Shown here in pieces: positions 16,144-24,836 of a stretch of 64,000 bases of DNA. Origin of the DNA: Azoarcus sp031555955 (lineage in GTDB: Bacteria; Pseudomonadota; Gammaproteobacteria; Burkholderiales; Rhodocyclaceae). The DNA lies in the NCBI GenBank assembly GCA_031555955.1, contig JAVBTY010000009.1, positions 1 to 64,000 on the forward strand, given 5' to 3'. The notes under the pieces were generated by a model. It was not told the DNA's origin. It searched no databases and saw nothing but the letters and a program-made list of their open reading frames with translations. The translations under genes were made by a program, and so were the position numbers. How positions within the stretch are numbered: position 1 is the stretch's first letter; each line of letters opens with the position of its first letter.

Positions 16144-18144
16144 TCAGTCCCCGCCGCGCGGGGGCGGCAGGTTTTCGAGGAAAGCGGCGGCTTCCGGCTC
16201 CAGCCGCGTGCGCCGCATCGGCGGCAGGCTGCGCCAGACAACCTTGCCGTAGGGCTTGCCAGTCATGCGCGGATCGCAGATGCACAGCACGCCGCGGTCG
16301 TTCTCGGAGCGGATGAGGCGGCCCGCACCCTGTTTCATGTTGATGACGGCGCGCGGCAGCTGGTAGTGGAAAAACGGATTAAGCCCTTCCGCGCGCAGGG
16401 ATTCAACGCGCGCGGCGAGCACCGGATCATCCGGCGGGGCGAAGGGAAGCCGGTCGATCACCACCAGCGACAGCGCATCGCCGGGCACGTCCACCCCTTC
16501 CCAGAAGCTCTGGCTCGCCACCAGCACCGCGTTGCCGAGGCGGCGGAAACGCTCCAGCAGTTCGCTGCGCGCGCCTTCACCCTGCAGCAGCAGCGGCAGG
16601 CCCGCGCCCGCCAGGCCATCGGAAAGCAGTTCATGGATGCGCCGCATCGCCCGCAGTGAGGTGCACAGCACAAACGTACGCCCGCGCGCGGCGCGGATCA
16701 GCGGCAGCGCGGCCCGCGCCACGGCCTCGGTGTAACCGGGCGAATTCGGCTCCGGCATGTTCTGCGGCGCGTACAGCATCGCCTGCTCGCCGTAGTCGAA
16801 AGGACTGCCCCACACCGCCATGGCGGGCGGCGGCGTCAGTTCCGTCAGGCCCAGTTCGCGGCAGTAGTGGCCGAAATCCTGCCCGACCGCGAGCGTGGCC
16901 GAGGTGAACACCCAGGCGCGCGGCTGCGCTTCCATCTGGCGGCGAAACAGGCCCGCCACGTGCAGCGGCGTGGCGTTGAGGGAGGCGGACTGCGCGAACA
17001 CCTCGACCCAGCGGATCCGCCCGCCGGGCGGCGCGTCCTGCGGCTGCTCACCGGTTTTCTCCGGGGCTTCGCCGCCTTCCGGGCTGCGCCAGCGCGCCAG
17101 CCTTTCGCCCGTTTCCACGGCGCGGCGCAGGCAGGCGGCCAGTCCTTCGGAGCGCTCGGCCTGGGTTTCCAGCACGGCGGCGAAGCGCGCCAGCGCCTTG
17201 CCCAGCGCGTCCACACCCGCGCCAAACTCCGGCTGTTCCTCGGCCTGCGCGACGGACAGCCGCGCTCCTTCCTGGCCGAACGCCAGGCGCAGGTCGCGCG
17301 CGGCCTTTTCCAGGTGGCGGGTTTCGTCGATCAGGGCAATGCAGTCGCGCGCGCCAGCAAGCGTTTCCGAGCGCGTGTCGCGCGCCAGTTCCAGCAACTG
17401 CGCAGTGGAAACGCTTTCGCCGAAAAAAAGGCTGGCGGTTTCAGGCAGCTGATGGGCTTCGTCGAAAATCACCGCATCGCACGACGGCAGCAGTTCGCCG
17501 ACGCCTTCATCGCGCAGCATCACATCAGCGAAAAACAGGTGGTGATTCACCACTACCACGTCCGCATCCATCGCCGCGCGCCGGGCGTTCATCACGAAAC
17601 AGTTGCCGATCTCGGGGCATTCCTGCCCCAGGCAGTTGTCGCGCGTGGAGGTCGCCGCGAACCACGCGGGGGAGTCCTCGCGCACGGCGGTGCACTCGCC
17701 CCTGTCGCCACTCTGCGTGGTTTTTGCGAAGCGGGTGATCGCGCGCAGGTCGGCAGCATCCTGCGCGGTCAGGAAGCGGCCGTCGCGGGCATTGCGCTCC
17801 AGGTGGTAGGGGCAGACGTAATTGGCCCGCCCCTTGAGCAGCGCGATTGACGCCGGTACCTTGAGCGCGGCGCGCACGGTGGGCAGATCGCGGCCGAAAA
17901 GCTGGTCCTGCAGGGTTTTTGTGCCGGTAGAAACAATCACCTTGCCGCCCGCCAGCAGCGCCGGGGCGAGATAGGCGAACGTTTTGCCGGTTCCGGTTCC
18001 GGCCTCGGCCACCAGCACGCCGCGCCGCGCGATCGCCTCGCCAATCGCGCGCGCCATTTCCGCCTGCTGCGCGCGCGGGCGGTAACCGGCGATCGCCTGC
18101 GCCAGCGGTCCATCGGCGGAAAAAACGGAAGCGGGATCAGTCAT
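16144..18144 (-). CDS. ATP-dependent DNA helicase of the DinG/YoaA (XPD-like) family
   Basis: A 666-residue superfamily 2 helicase. Motif I is EAGTGTGKTFAYL (about residue 48). The iron-sulfur cluster cysteines fall in YVCPYHLERN, GECTAVRED, DNCLGQECPEIGNC. Motif II is the DEAH box in VIFDEAHQLPETA. Late motifs include FVLCTSLRAM, ASQSFWEGVDVPGD and QGAGRLIRSENDRGVL. Such helicases unwind forks and flaps during repair; length and domain order are nearer YoaA than the longer E. coli DinG. The ATG at 18142-18144 is preferred over a GTG three codons upstream. Confidence 0.9.
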   Translation of the reverse strand: MTDPASVFSADGPLAQAIAGYRPRAQQAEMARAIGEAIARRGVLVAEAGTGTGKTFAYLAPALLAGGKVIVSTGTKTLQDQLFGRDLPTVRAALKVPASIALLKGRANYVCPYHLERNARDGRFLTAQDAADLRAITRFAKTTQSGDRGECTAVREDSPAWFAATSTRDNCLGQECPEIGNCFVMNARRAAMDADVVVVNHHLFFADVMLRDEGVGELLPSCDAVIFDEAHQLPETASLFFGESVSTAQLLELARDTRSETLAGARDCIALIDETRHLEKAARDLRLAFGQEGARLSVAQAEEQPEFGAGVDALGKALARFAAVLETQAERSEGLAACLRRAVETGERLARWRSPEGGEAPEKTGEQPQDAPPGGRIRWVEVFAQSASLNATPLHVAGLFRRQMEAQPRAWVFTSATLAVGQDFGHYCRELGLTELTPPPAMAVWGSPFDYGEQAMLYAPQNMPEPNSPGYTEAVARAALPLIRAARGRTFVLCTSLRAMRRIHELLSDGLAGAGLPLLLQGEGARSELLERFRRLGNAVLVASQSFWEGVDVPGDALSLVVIDRLPFAPPDDPVLAARVESLRAEGLNPFFHYQLPRAVINMKQGAGRLIRSENDRGVLCICDPRMTGKPYGKVVWRSLPPMRRTRLEPEAAAFLENLPPPRGGD

Positions 18145-18295
18145 CGGCGGCACGGCAAAACGCGCATTCTACGCTGCCGCCGCACTGCGTCCGCTACGGG
18201 AAAACACCAGACAGAAATCCAGCGGGAAATTCATTCCCGGGAAGGGAAAGGGCTTAAACCTTTCATCCCGGCCAGAACAGGCGGTTCCATACAGA

Positions 18296-18340
18296 ACTGC
18301 CGCAATCAGCAGGGTTCCAGACCCTGCAGGTTGCGGCAGT
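18296..18340 (-). terminator. strong 45-base hairpin after the hydroxylase gene
   Basis: ACTGCCGCAA (18296-18305) pairs perfectly with TTGCGGCAGT (18331-18340). After two mismatches the stem continues with GCAGGGT/ACCCTGC (18309-18315 with 18321-18327) around a five-base loop. It sits 25 bases downstream of the hydroxylase stop on the minus strand. No clear T-tract follows, so it may be a terminator or an mRNA 3'-end stabiliser. Confidence 0.6.
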
Positions 18341-18365
18341 ATTCAGCCCGGACACACACCGGGAG

Positions 18366-19148
18366 TCAGTCACCCTTTCCCTGCTCCTTCTTCTGTGCAG
18401 TGGTCAGGCCATAGGAAGGCGGCCAGTGTTTCGGCAGGTAGTACGAGCCGAATACCCGGTCAAGGAATGCGAGCAGCGTGGCGTAATTCTTGTCGATATT
18501 TTCATCATTGGTATGGTGCCAGTGATGGAACGCAGGGGTTGCCAGCACACCTTCAATAATTCCGAAGCGCCAGCGGACATTGGCATGAATGCAGAATGAC
18601 CAGAGCGTTCCTGTAATCAGGACGAGGAGCGGCAACATGGACGGACCATCAGAGGTCGCCTGGGCCAGCCCCAGCGCATAGATCGGCACGAGGCCACAGA
18701 GCCGGACCCAGACAACATCAAGCGGATGGGCGTGGGTATTGACCAGCCAGTCGATCCGTTCGGGCGCATGGTGGACAGAATGGAAACGCCAGAGAAATTT
18801 GTTTTCGTGTGAGAAACGGTGCCCCCAGTAAGCGCCAATTTCCATAACAAGAAGCGAAATGACAAAACGCAGCCAGAACGGCAGGTTCATGACGGCCTCC
18901 TGCAGGCCGGCTGGCTGTATCCGGTGCAGGAAGGCCGCGAACGCCGTCATCGGCACCGCGATCAGGAAAGCCGGAAGGAGGGCGTTGATGTAATAGAAAC
19001 CGATATCGGCCAGCAGCCCCTTGCGGGGGCCTGTGCGCGGATGCAGTGCGAAAATCCGTTCGAGCGGCACAAAAATCACCGCGAGAATCGCCAGCCATAC
19101 GCTGAGCCGGATTACATCGAGAAAGAAAGCCTGAATCTGGGACATCAT
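18366..19148 (-). CDS. sterol desaturase/fatty acid hydroxylase family membrane protein
   Basis: A 260-residue di-iron membrane enzyme. The histidine clusters are complete: HRFSHE, HSVHHAPE, then NTHAHPLD and AFHHWHHTND. About four to five transmembrane helices precede and separate them. Family members insert oxygen or double bonds into sterols, fatty acids, carotenoids or alkylglycerols; the bacterial substrate cannot be told from sequence. The ATG-ATG start at 19143-19148 is used, because the 37 extra upstream codons show no hydrophobic or family features. It is divergent from the lipid-modification operon across a 393-base gap, and a lipid-related function would fit that context. Confidence 0.82.
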   Translation of the reverse strand: MMSQIQAFFLDVIRLSVWLAILAVIFVPLERIFALHPRTGPRKGLLADIGFYYINALLPAFLIAVPMTAFAAFLHRIQPAGLQEAVMNLPFWLRFVISLLVMEIGAYWGHRFSHENKFLWRFHSVHHAPERIDWLVNTHAHPLDVVWVRLCGLVPIYALGLAQATSDGPSMLPLLVLITGTLWSFCIHANVRWRFGIIEGVLATPAFHHWHHTNDENIDKNYATLLAFLDRVFGSYYLPKHWPPSYGLTTAQKKEQGKGD

Positions 19149-19541
19149 GTTTCCAAAGAAAATTTCATAAAAACCGCGCCGGCCCGCCGGTTCCTGCAAA
19201 AGCAGGCGTTGACCGGACTGCCATCCGTCTGGCCTTCCGGAGTCGCGGCGGCTGCGCACCTCACAAACCGCGCCCCCCGGACCTGACCGGTTTCCGCCCA
19301 GTGAAAAACAGCGGACAGCGCCGGGATACCGCGCATTCCACCATTCACTGCCGCAAAGACATGCCCGCAGACTAGCGCCTTGCGGAACCCCGGGACAGCC
19401 CGGTTACCCTGACGACGCCACCTTTTTCACGGTATGGCTTCATTTTTTCATCCTGCTCACGTATTCATCCCCCTATCCCGCAGCCCGGTCTGATTCGTGC
19501 CTGATCAGCTAGAATGCGGCGTTTGTTTATCGACCGGACCC
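19149..19541. other. 393-base divergent intergenic region
   Basis: It lies between the leftward hydroxylase gene and the rightward PAP2-led operon and should hold both promoters. A TAGAAT hexamer at 19510-19515 is 27 bases before the PAP2 ATG and could be its -10, but no convincing -35 is seen. No small gene or strong inverted repeat was recognised. Confidence 0.5.
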
Positions 19542-20348
19542 ATGACCGCCTCACCCCGCTCCGGCGACGGTTTCTCCCTGCTTTCCCCCTGGGTCGCGCT
19601 TCCCGCGGGCGTGTTCGCGCTGCTCGCCGCCCTGGTCGCCCTCAACGGCAGCAATAGCGCCTGGTTCATCGCCGGAAACGCCTCGGCGCAAACATGGCTG
19701 CCCGCCGCGCTGTGGGCGGGAATCACCAATTTCGGCTCCACCCTCGGCGCTTTCGCCCTTGCCGCGCCCGCGCTGGCCTGGCGTCCGCGCTGGGCGGCAT
19801 CGATGCTGCTGGCCGCTCCCGCCGCCACACTCTACGCCCAGGGGCTGAAACATCTGTGCGCCACGCCGCGCCCGGCGGCGGTGCTGGCCCCGGAGCAGAT
19901 TCATGTGATCGGCGTGCCGCTGCAGGCCAACTCGTTCCCTTCCGGCCATACCGTCACGGCCTTTGTGCTCGCGGGCGCGGCGGTTTTCTGCATGAGCGCC
20001 AGCGCGCGCCGCCGTTACGGCTGGATTGCGCTTGCCGCGGCATCGCTGGTGGCCTTTTCGCGCATCGCGGTTGGCGCGCACTGGCCGCTCGATCTGCTCG
20101 CCGGCGCGGCGGGCGGCTGGCTGTGCGCGGCCATCGGCGCGCGGTGGGCCGGGCGCTGGCGCTTCTGGGAGCGTCCGGGCGGCCTCCGCGCGATGGCGGC
20201 GCTGCTCGCCGCCGCGGCCATACTGCTCGTGTTCGACGATCTGGGTTATCCGCAAGGCCAGTGGGCGCAATACCTGCTCGCCGTCTGGGGGCTGGGCGGC
20301 GCGGCGTTCGCATTGCTGCCACGGCGCGCCCACGGCGGTAACGCATGA
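19542..20348 (+). CDS. PAP2-family membrane phosphatase (first in operon)
   Basis: A 268-residue membrane protein with about seven to eight helices. The three PAP2 catalytic motifs are present: KHLCATPRP (K-x6-RP), NSFPSGHT (PSGH) and SRIAVGAHWPLD (SR-x5-H-x3-D). It should remove a phosphate from a lipid phosphate or pyrophosphate on the periplasmic side, for example undecaprenyl pyrophosphate, phosphatidylglycerol phosphate or lipid A. The ATG at 19542 leads directly into the conserved sequence. Its end overlaps the next gene by four bases. Context with a flippase-like gene, GT2, ArnT-like transferase and another PAP2 suggests recycling of a polyprenyl carrier or lipid A dephosphorylation. 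Confidence 0.82.
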   Translation: MTASPRSGDGFSLLSPWVALPAGVFALLAALVALNGSNSAWFIAGNASAQTWLPAALWAGITNFGSTLGAFALAAPALAWRPRWAASMLLAAPAATLYAQGLKHLCATPRPAAVLAPEQIHVIGVPLQANSFPSGHTVTAFVLAGAAVFCMSASARRRYGWIALAAASLVAFSRIAVGAHWPLDLLAGAAGGWLCAAIGARWAGRWRFWERPGGLRAMAALLAAAAILLVFDDLGYPQGQWAQYLLAVWGLGGAAFALLPRRAHGGNA

Positions 20349-21289
20349 AACGCCTGCTGGCGCTGCTCATGAGCGCGGCCCTGCTGGCGTGGCTGGCGCA
20401 CGACGGGCGCTGGCGCGGGCTGGACGAGGCGCTGGCGCGCCTGACGCTACCGGTGATCGCCGTCGCTGCAGCCGGTTTTTTCGCCAGCTACCTGCTGCGC
20501 GCGCTGCGCGTCTATGACGAGTTCCGCCACGACGCGCGCGGCCGTTTCGGCGCGTGCCTGCGCATCGTGCTGGTGCATAACGCGATGGTTAACGTGATTC
20601 CCTTCCGGGGCGGCGAGGCGGCGTTTCCACTGTTGCTGCGCCAGACTTTTGGCACCGCGCTGCCGCGCGCCGTCGCATCGCTGTTCTGGTTTCGCCTGCA
20701 GGATGCGCTCGTGGTCGCCGCCGCCGCCGTGCTGGTGTGGCCGGGCTGGCCGGTGGCGCTGCGCATGGTGGCCGTCGCCGCCCTGGCGCTGTTCGCCTGG
20801 GCGCTGCCGCGCTGGGCCCGCGCCCGCCACGACTGGGCCGAACGCGGCGCGCTGGCGGCGCGCATGGCGCACCTGCGCGATGCCTTCGCCGACTCCGCCC
20901 GCCATGCGCGTTTCGGCTGGCTGTGGACGGCGGCGAACTGGTCGGTGAAGCTCGCCGCCCAGGCCTGGCTGCTCGGCGCCCTGCTCAACGCCAGCCTGGC
21001 TACCGGCGCCGCCGGGGCGCTTGGCGCGGAACTGGCCGCGATCCTGCCTATTCAGGGCGTGGCCGGCTTCGGCACCTACGAGGCGGGCGCGGCCGCCGCG
21101 CTGGCCGCCTCCGGAACCGGTTTCGACGATGGCCTGCGGGCCGCGCTCGCGCTCCACCTTTTCGTTATCGCCTGCGCTACCCTGTCGGGCGCGGCGGCCT
21201 GGCTGTTTCCCTGCGGCGCGGGCCCAGACCGCGCCGCAGCGCGGAAAAATCCGGGCGCATCCTCCAGCGAGAATCCTCCACGTTCATGA
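20345..21289 (+). CDS. flippase-like membrane protein (LPG synthetase TM / UPF0104 family)
   Basis: A 314-residue protein with about eight hydrophobic helices, of the lysylphosphatidylglycerol synthetase transmembrane (AglD/YbhN) family. Signature stretches are LLRALRVYDEFRHDARGRFG, VHNAMVNVIPFRGGEAAFPLLLRQ, LFWFRLQDALV and the late LPIQGVAGFGTYEAGAAAALA. Family members are proposed to move or present lipid-linked sugars or aminoacyl lipids. It lacks the soluble aminoacyl-transfer domain of MprF. ATGA overlaps join it to the genes before and after. Confidence 0.78.
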   Translation: MKRLLALLMSAALLAWLAHDGRWRGLDEALARLTLPVIAVAAAGFFASYLLRALRVYDEFRHDARGRFGACLRIVLVHNAMVNVIPFRGGEAAFPLLLRQTFGTALPRAVASLFWFRLQDALVVAAAAVLVWPGWPVALRMVAVAALALFAWALPRWARARHDWAERGALAARMAHLRDAFADSARHARFGWLWTAANWSVKLAAQAWLLGALLNASLATGAAGALGAELAAILPIQGVAGFGTYEAGAAAALAASGTGFDDGLRAALALHLFVIACATLSGAAAWLFPCGAGPDRAAARKNPGASSSENPPRS

Positions 21290-22332
21290 CTCCCTCCCCG
21301 CTCCCTCCCGCCGAAGCGCAGATCCCCGCCGGCCTGCCCAAGCACAGCCTGTCCGTCGTGGTTCCGATGTACAACGAGGCGGAAAATGTTGAACCGCTGC
21401 TGGAGCGCATTCATCTTGCGCTCGCCCCGTATCCGTGGCCGTGGGAAGTGGTGCTGGTCGACGACGGCAGCGCGGACGCGACGCCGCAGGAAATCGCCCG
21501 CTGCATCGGCCGCTATGGCCCACATGTGCGGGTGGTGGAACTGGTGCGCAATTTCAGGCAGACGGCGGCGATGCAGGCCGGGCTTGACGCGGCGCGCGGC
21601 AGCGTGATCGTGACAATGGACGGCGATCTGCAGAACGATCCGGTCGACATCCCGCGCATGGTTTACCGCCTGCTTTCCGAAGATCTCGACCTTGTCGCGG
21701 GCTGGCGCAAAAACCGGCAGGACGGCCTGCTGCTGCGCAAGATTCCCTCGCGCATCGCCAACCGGCTGATTGCCCGCATGACCGGCGTGCGCCTGAAGGA
21801 CTACGGCTGCAGCCTGAAAGTGTTCCGCGCCAACGCGATCAAGAACGTGCGCCTGTACGGCGAGATGCACCGCTTCATCCCCGCCTGGCTCGCCACCGTA
21901 ACCACGCCGCGCCGCATCGCGCAGGAAGTGGTGACGCACCACCCGCGCGTGTTCGGGCAGTCGAAATACGGCCTTTCGCGCACCTTCCGCGTGGTGCTGG
22001 ACCTGATCTTCGTTTATTTTTTCATGCGCTACCGCACCCGCCCAGGCCATTTTTTTGGCGGCATCGGCATCGGCCTGGGCGCGTTCGGCGGGGCGATCCT
22101 CGCCTATCTGGCTGCGCTCAAGCTTTTCTTCGGTGAGTCGATCGGCACCCGCCCGCTGCTGTTTGGCGGCTTCTTTCTCCTCATTGCCGGGGTGCAGATG
22201 GTGACTTCCGGCGTGCTCGCCGAGCTGCTGGCGCGCATTTACTACGAATCCGGCGCCGCGCGCGCCTATCTCGCCCGTCCCGGAGCCGAATTCGCCAGCG
22301 ACGAAGGCTGGCGCCAGCCGGAGGCCCGATGA
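21286..22332 (+). CDS. GT2 polyprenyl-phosphate glycosyltransferase (ArnC/DPM1-like)
   Basis: A 348-residue protein. The cytosolic GT-A domain starts SVVVPMYNEAENVEPLLERI and has VVLVDDGSADAT, LVRNFRQTAAMQAGLDAARG and the DGDLQNDP metal-binding motif. RRIAQEVVTHHPRVFGQSKYG is followed by two C-terminal membrane helices (near residues 240-320). This is the architecture of ArnC and related enzymes that load a sugar onto undecaprenyl phosphate. The donor sugar is not evident. It overlaps the ArnT-like gene by four bases, the usual ArnC-ArnT logic. Confidence 0.87.
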   Translation: MTPSPLPPAEAQIPAGLPKHSLSVVVPMYNEAENVEPLLERIHLALAPYPWPWEVVLVDDGSADATPQEIARCIGRYGPHVRVVELVRNFRQTAAMQAGLDAARGSVIVTMDGDLQNDPVDIPRMVYRLLSEDLDLVAGWRKNRQDGLLLRKIPSRIANRLIARMTGVRLKDYGCSLKVFRANAIKNVRLYGEMHRFIPAWLATVTTPRRIAQEVVTHHPRVFGQSKYGLSRTFRVVLDLIFVYFFMRYRTRPGHFFGGIGIGLGAFGGAILAYLAALKLFFGESIGTRPLLFGGFFLLIAGVQMVTSGVLAELLARIYYESGAARAYLARPGAEFASDEGWRQPEAR

Positions 22333-24083
22333 ACACGCCGCCCGCTACTACTTCCACGACGCCCGCCACAACGCCCGCCACGGCCCCGCCCGCCGCGCCG
22401 CCGTCCTTTGCCCATCCGGCGCTGGTGGCGCTCATCCTGCTGCTGCCGCTCGTCAGCTTCTATCTTTGCCTGGGCGCGGCCCCGCTGTTCGATATCGACG
22501 AAGGCGCGTTTTCCGAAGCCACGCGGGAAATGTTCGAGCGCGGCGATTTTTTTTCCACCTACCTCAACGGCGAGCACCGTTTCGACAAGCCGATCCTGAT
22601 CTACTGGCTGCAGGCGCTCGGTTATCTGCTGTTCGGCGCCACCGAATGGGCTTTCCGCCTGCCTTCGGCCACCGCCGCCGTGGTGTGGAGCTACGCGACA
22701 TGGCATTTCGCGCGCCAGCGTTTCGGCGCGGATACCGCGCTGGCCGCGCTCGCAGTGGCCGCCACCGCGCTGGGGCCGTTCGCCATCGGCCGCGCCGCCA
22801 CGGCGGACGCGCTGCTCAACGCGCTGCTGGCGCTGGCGCTGTTCGACGCCTGGCGTCACCTCGAATCCGGCCGCCGCGCGCCGCTGCTGCGCAGCTATGT
22901 GTGGATCGGCCTGGGCGTGCTGACCAAAGGGCCGATCGCGCTGATCGTGCCTGGCGCGGTCACCTTCCTCTACTGCGCCAGCCGCGGCGAATGGCGTCTG
23001 TGGGCGCGTTCGGTGTTCGACCGCGCAGGCTGGATCATCCTCGCCGCGCTCACCGTGCCGTGGTACGCGGCGGCGCTGCTCATCCACGGCCAGGATTTTA
23101 TCGACGGCTTCATCCTCCGCCACAACGTGGAGCGCTTCACCGGCACGCTCGAAGGCCACGCGGGCAGCCTGTTCTACTACGTTTTCGCGGTCCCGCTGCT
23201 GATGCTGCCGTGGACCGGCCCGCTGCTGGCCAGCCTGCGCCGCATCCGCGGCGATTTCGGCGCGGGCGGCACCGGCGCGCGCCGCTTCCTGTGGCTGTGG
23301 GCGGGCTTCGTCATCGTTTTCTTCTCGCTGTCGGGCACCAAGCTGCCGCATTACGTGCTTTACGGTTCGACGCCGCTGTTTCTGCTCGTGGCCGCCCACC
23401 GCGACAGCCTGCGCCGCGCATGGCCGCACCTGATCGCCCCCACGCTGCTGCTGGCGCTGTTCGTCCTTTTCCCGCTGGCGTTCTTCCTGCTCTCGCACAG
23501 CAGCGCCGGGGACGCCTACTACCGCGCCCAGCTTGGCGAGGCCCTGGGCGCGGCGGGCATCGCCTATTACGCCGCCACTGCCGGCGGACTGCTGCTGTGG
23601 CTCTGGCTGGCGCGACGGCCATCCATGCCGCTGTGGACAAAGCTGATACTGGCCGCGAGCCTGCAGGCGCTGCTGCTGGCGGCCGTGGTCGTGCCGTGGA
23701 TCGGCGCGGTGCTGCAGGGGCCGGTGAAAGCCGCCGCCGCGTTCGCCCGCGAAACGGGTTCGCCAGTGGTCGCCTGGCGCATCACCATGCCCAGTTTCAG
23801 CGTCTACCGCGAAGCCGTAACGCCATCACGCGCGCCCGAAGCGGGCGAAATCGCCCTGACGCGCATCGACCGCATCCCCGCTGAAGGTTATGAGGAGCTG
23901 TTCCGCCAGGGCGGCATCGCGCTTATCCGCCCGCGCGCGGAAATGCCGCCTGCCCCTGCGGAGCCTCTCCCTGCAACGCCCCCCCCGGCAGTACCTGATG
24001 CCGCACCGCCCGCTGACGGAATGCCGCCCGCCAGCGCGGATTCCCCGGCCGCCGCGACACCCGGAACGGCGGCCCCTCAATGA
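22329..24083 (+). CDS. ArnT-like lipid-to-lipid glycosyltransferase (GT39/GT83)
   Basis: A 584-residue integral membrane transferase. The catalytic first periplasmic loop has FDIDEGAFSEATREMFERGDF, followed by HRFDKPILIYWLQA, then about a dozen membrane helices and the SLSGTKLPHYVLYG motif typical of ArnT/PMT enzymes. It should transfer a sugar from undecaprenyl phosphate to lipid A or another envelope acceptor on the periplasmic face. Both ends carry low-complexity tails: Thr/Pro/Ala at the N-terminus and Pro/Ala over the last 45 residues. It overlaps both neighbours by four bases. Confidence 0.85.
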   Translation: MNTPPATTSTTPATTPATAPPAAPPSFAHPALVALILLLPLVSFYLCLGAAPLFDIDEGAFSEATREMFERGDFFSTYLNGEHRFDKPILIYWLQALGYLLFGATEWAFRLPSATAAVVWSYATWHFARQRFGADTALAALAVAATALGPFAIGRAATADALLNALLALALFDAWRHLESGRRAPLLRSYVWIGLGVLTKGPIALIVPGAVTFLYCASRGEWRLWARSVFDRAGWIILAALTVPWYAAALLIHGQDFIDGFILRHNVERFTGTLEGHAGSLFYYVFAVPLLMLPWTGPLLASLRRIRGDFGAGGTGARRFLWLWAGFVIVFFSLSGTKLPHYVLYGSTPLFLLVAAHRDSLRRAWPHLIAPTLLLALFVLFPLAFFLLSHSSAGDAYYRAQLGEALGAAGIAYYAATAGGLLLWLWLARRPSMPLWTKLILAASLQALLLAAVVVPWIGAVLQGPVKAAAAFARETGSPVVAWRITMPSFSVYREAVTPSRAPEAGEIALTRIDRIPAEGYEELFRQGGIALIRPRAEMPPAPAEPLPATPPPAVPDAAPPADGMPPASADSPAAATPGTAAPQ

Positions 24084-24802
24084 GCCGTCTGACGCTTGCC
24101 GTAACCGCCAGCATGGCGCTGTGCGCCGCTGTTTTCACCCTGTGGCCGGGCATCGATCTTGCCACCAGCGCCGCCTTTTTCATCTCCACCGAAAAAGGGT
24201 TCGCGGGCGATTTCAACCCCCTTGTCACCGGCCTTTACCGCGGCGTGCCCATCCTGTCGCGGGCGGTGATCATCGGGCTTTTCATCGCCTTCCTGCTGTA
24301 CTGTTTCCAGCGCGGCGCACAGGGCCGCCGCCGCCGCATCCAGACCGGCTACCTGCTGGTTTCGCTCGCGCTCGGCCCCGGGCTGGTAATTGACGTGTTC
24401 CTCAAGGATCACTGGGGGCGCGCCCGCCCGGAAAAGGTCATGGAATTCGGCGGCGGCAGCCTCTTTACCCCGGCGCTGCGCCCCACCGACCAGTGCGACA
24501 CCAACTGTTCCTTCGTCAGCGGCCACGCCTCCGCCGGGTTTTACCTCGTCAGCCTCGGCTTTCTCGGCGGCGCGGCGGCGCGGCGGCGCTGGACGCTGGC
24601 CGGTCTGGCCGCGGGCGGCCTGTTCGGCCTTGCCCGCGTCACCCAGGGAGGGCATTTCCTGAGCGACGTCGTCTTCAGCTTCTACGCCACCTGGTTTTCC
24701 GCCTGGCTTGCCTGGGTGCTTTTCACCCGGCTGGGCTGGCTGCCCGGAACCTCCTGCCGCCACACCCGGCTGACTCCCGCGCCAGAACTCCCGCCCGCCT
24801 GA
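24080..24802 (+). CDS. PAP2-family membrane phosphatase (last in operon; LpxE/LpxF-like candidate)
   Basis: A 240-residue membrane phosphatase with about six helices. The motifs are KDHWGRARP, NCSFVSGHAS and RVTQGGHFLSD. The 'ADP/GDF' spacing and the long periplasmic loop before SGHAS resemble lipid A phosphatases and PgpB-like enzymes. In this operon it could clear a lipid A phosphate or dephosphorylate the polyprenyl carrier. The substrate is inferred from context only. It closes the five-gene operon; mnmC follows after 34 bases. Confidence 0.8.
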   Translation: MSRLTLAVTASMALCAAVFTLWPGIDLATSAAFFISTEKGFAGDFNPLVTGLYRGVPILSRAVIIGLFIAFLLYCFQRGAQGRRRRIQTGYLLVSLALGPGLVIDVFLKDHWGRARPEKVMEFGGGSLFTPALRPTDQCDTNCSFVSGHASAGFYLVSLGFLGGAAARRRWTLAGLAAGGLFGLARVTQGGHFLSDVVFSFYATWFSAWLAWVLFTRLGWLPGTSCRHTRLTPAPELPPA

Positions 24803-24836
24803 TTTTTCCCCGCACGCACTCTCACGGAACCGTCAC

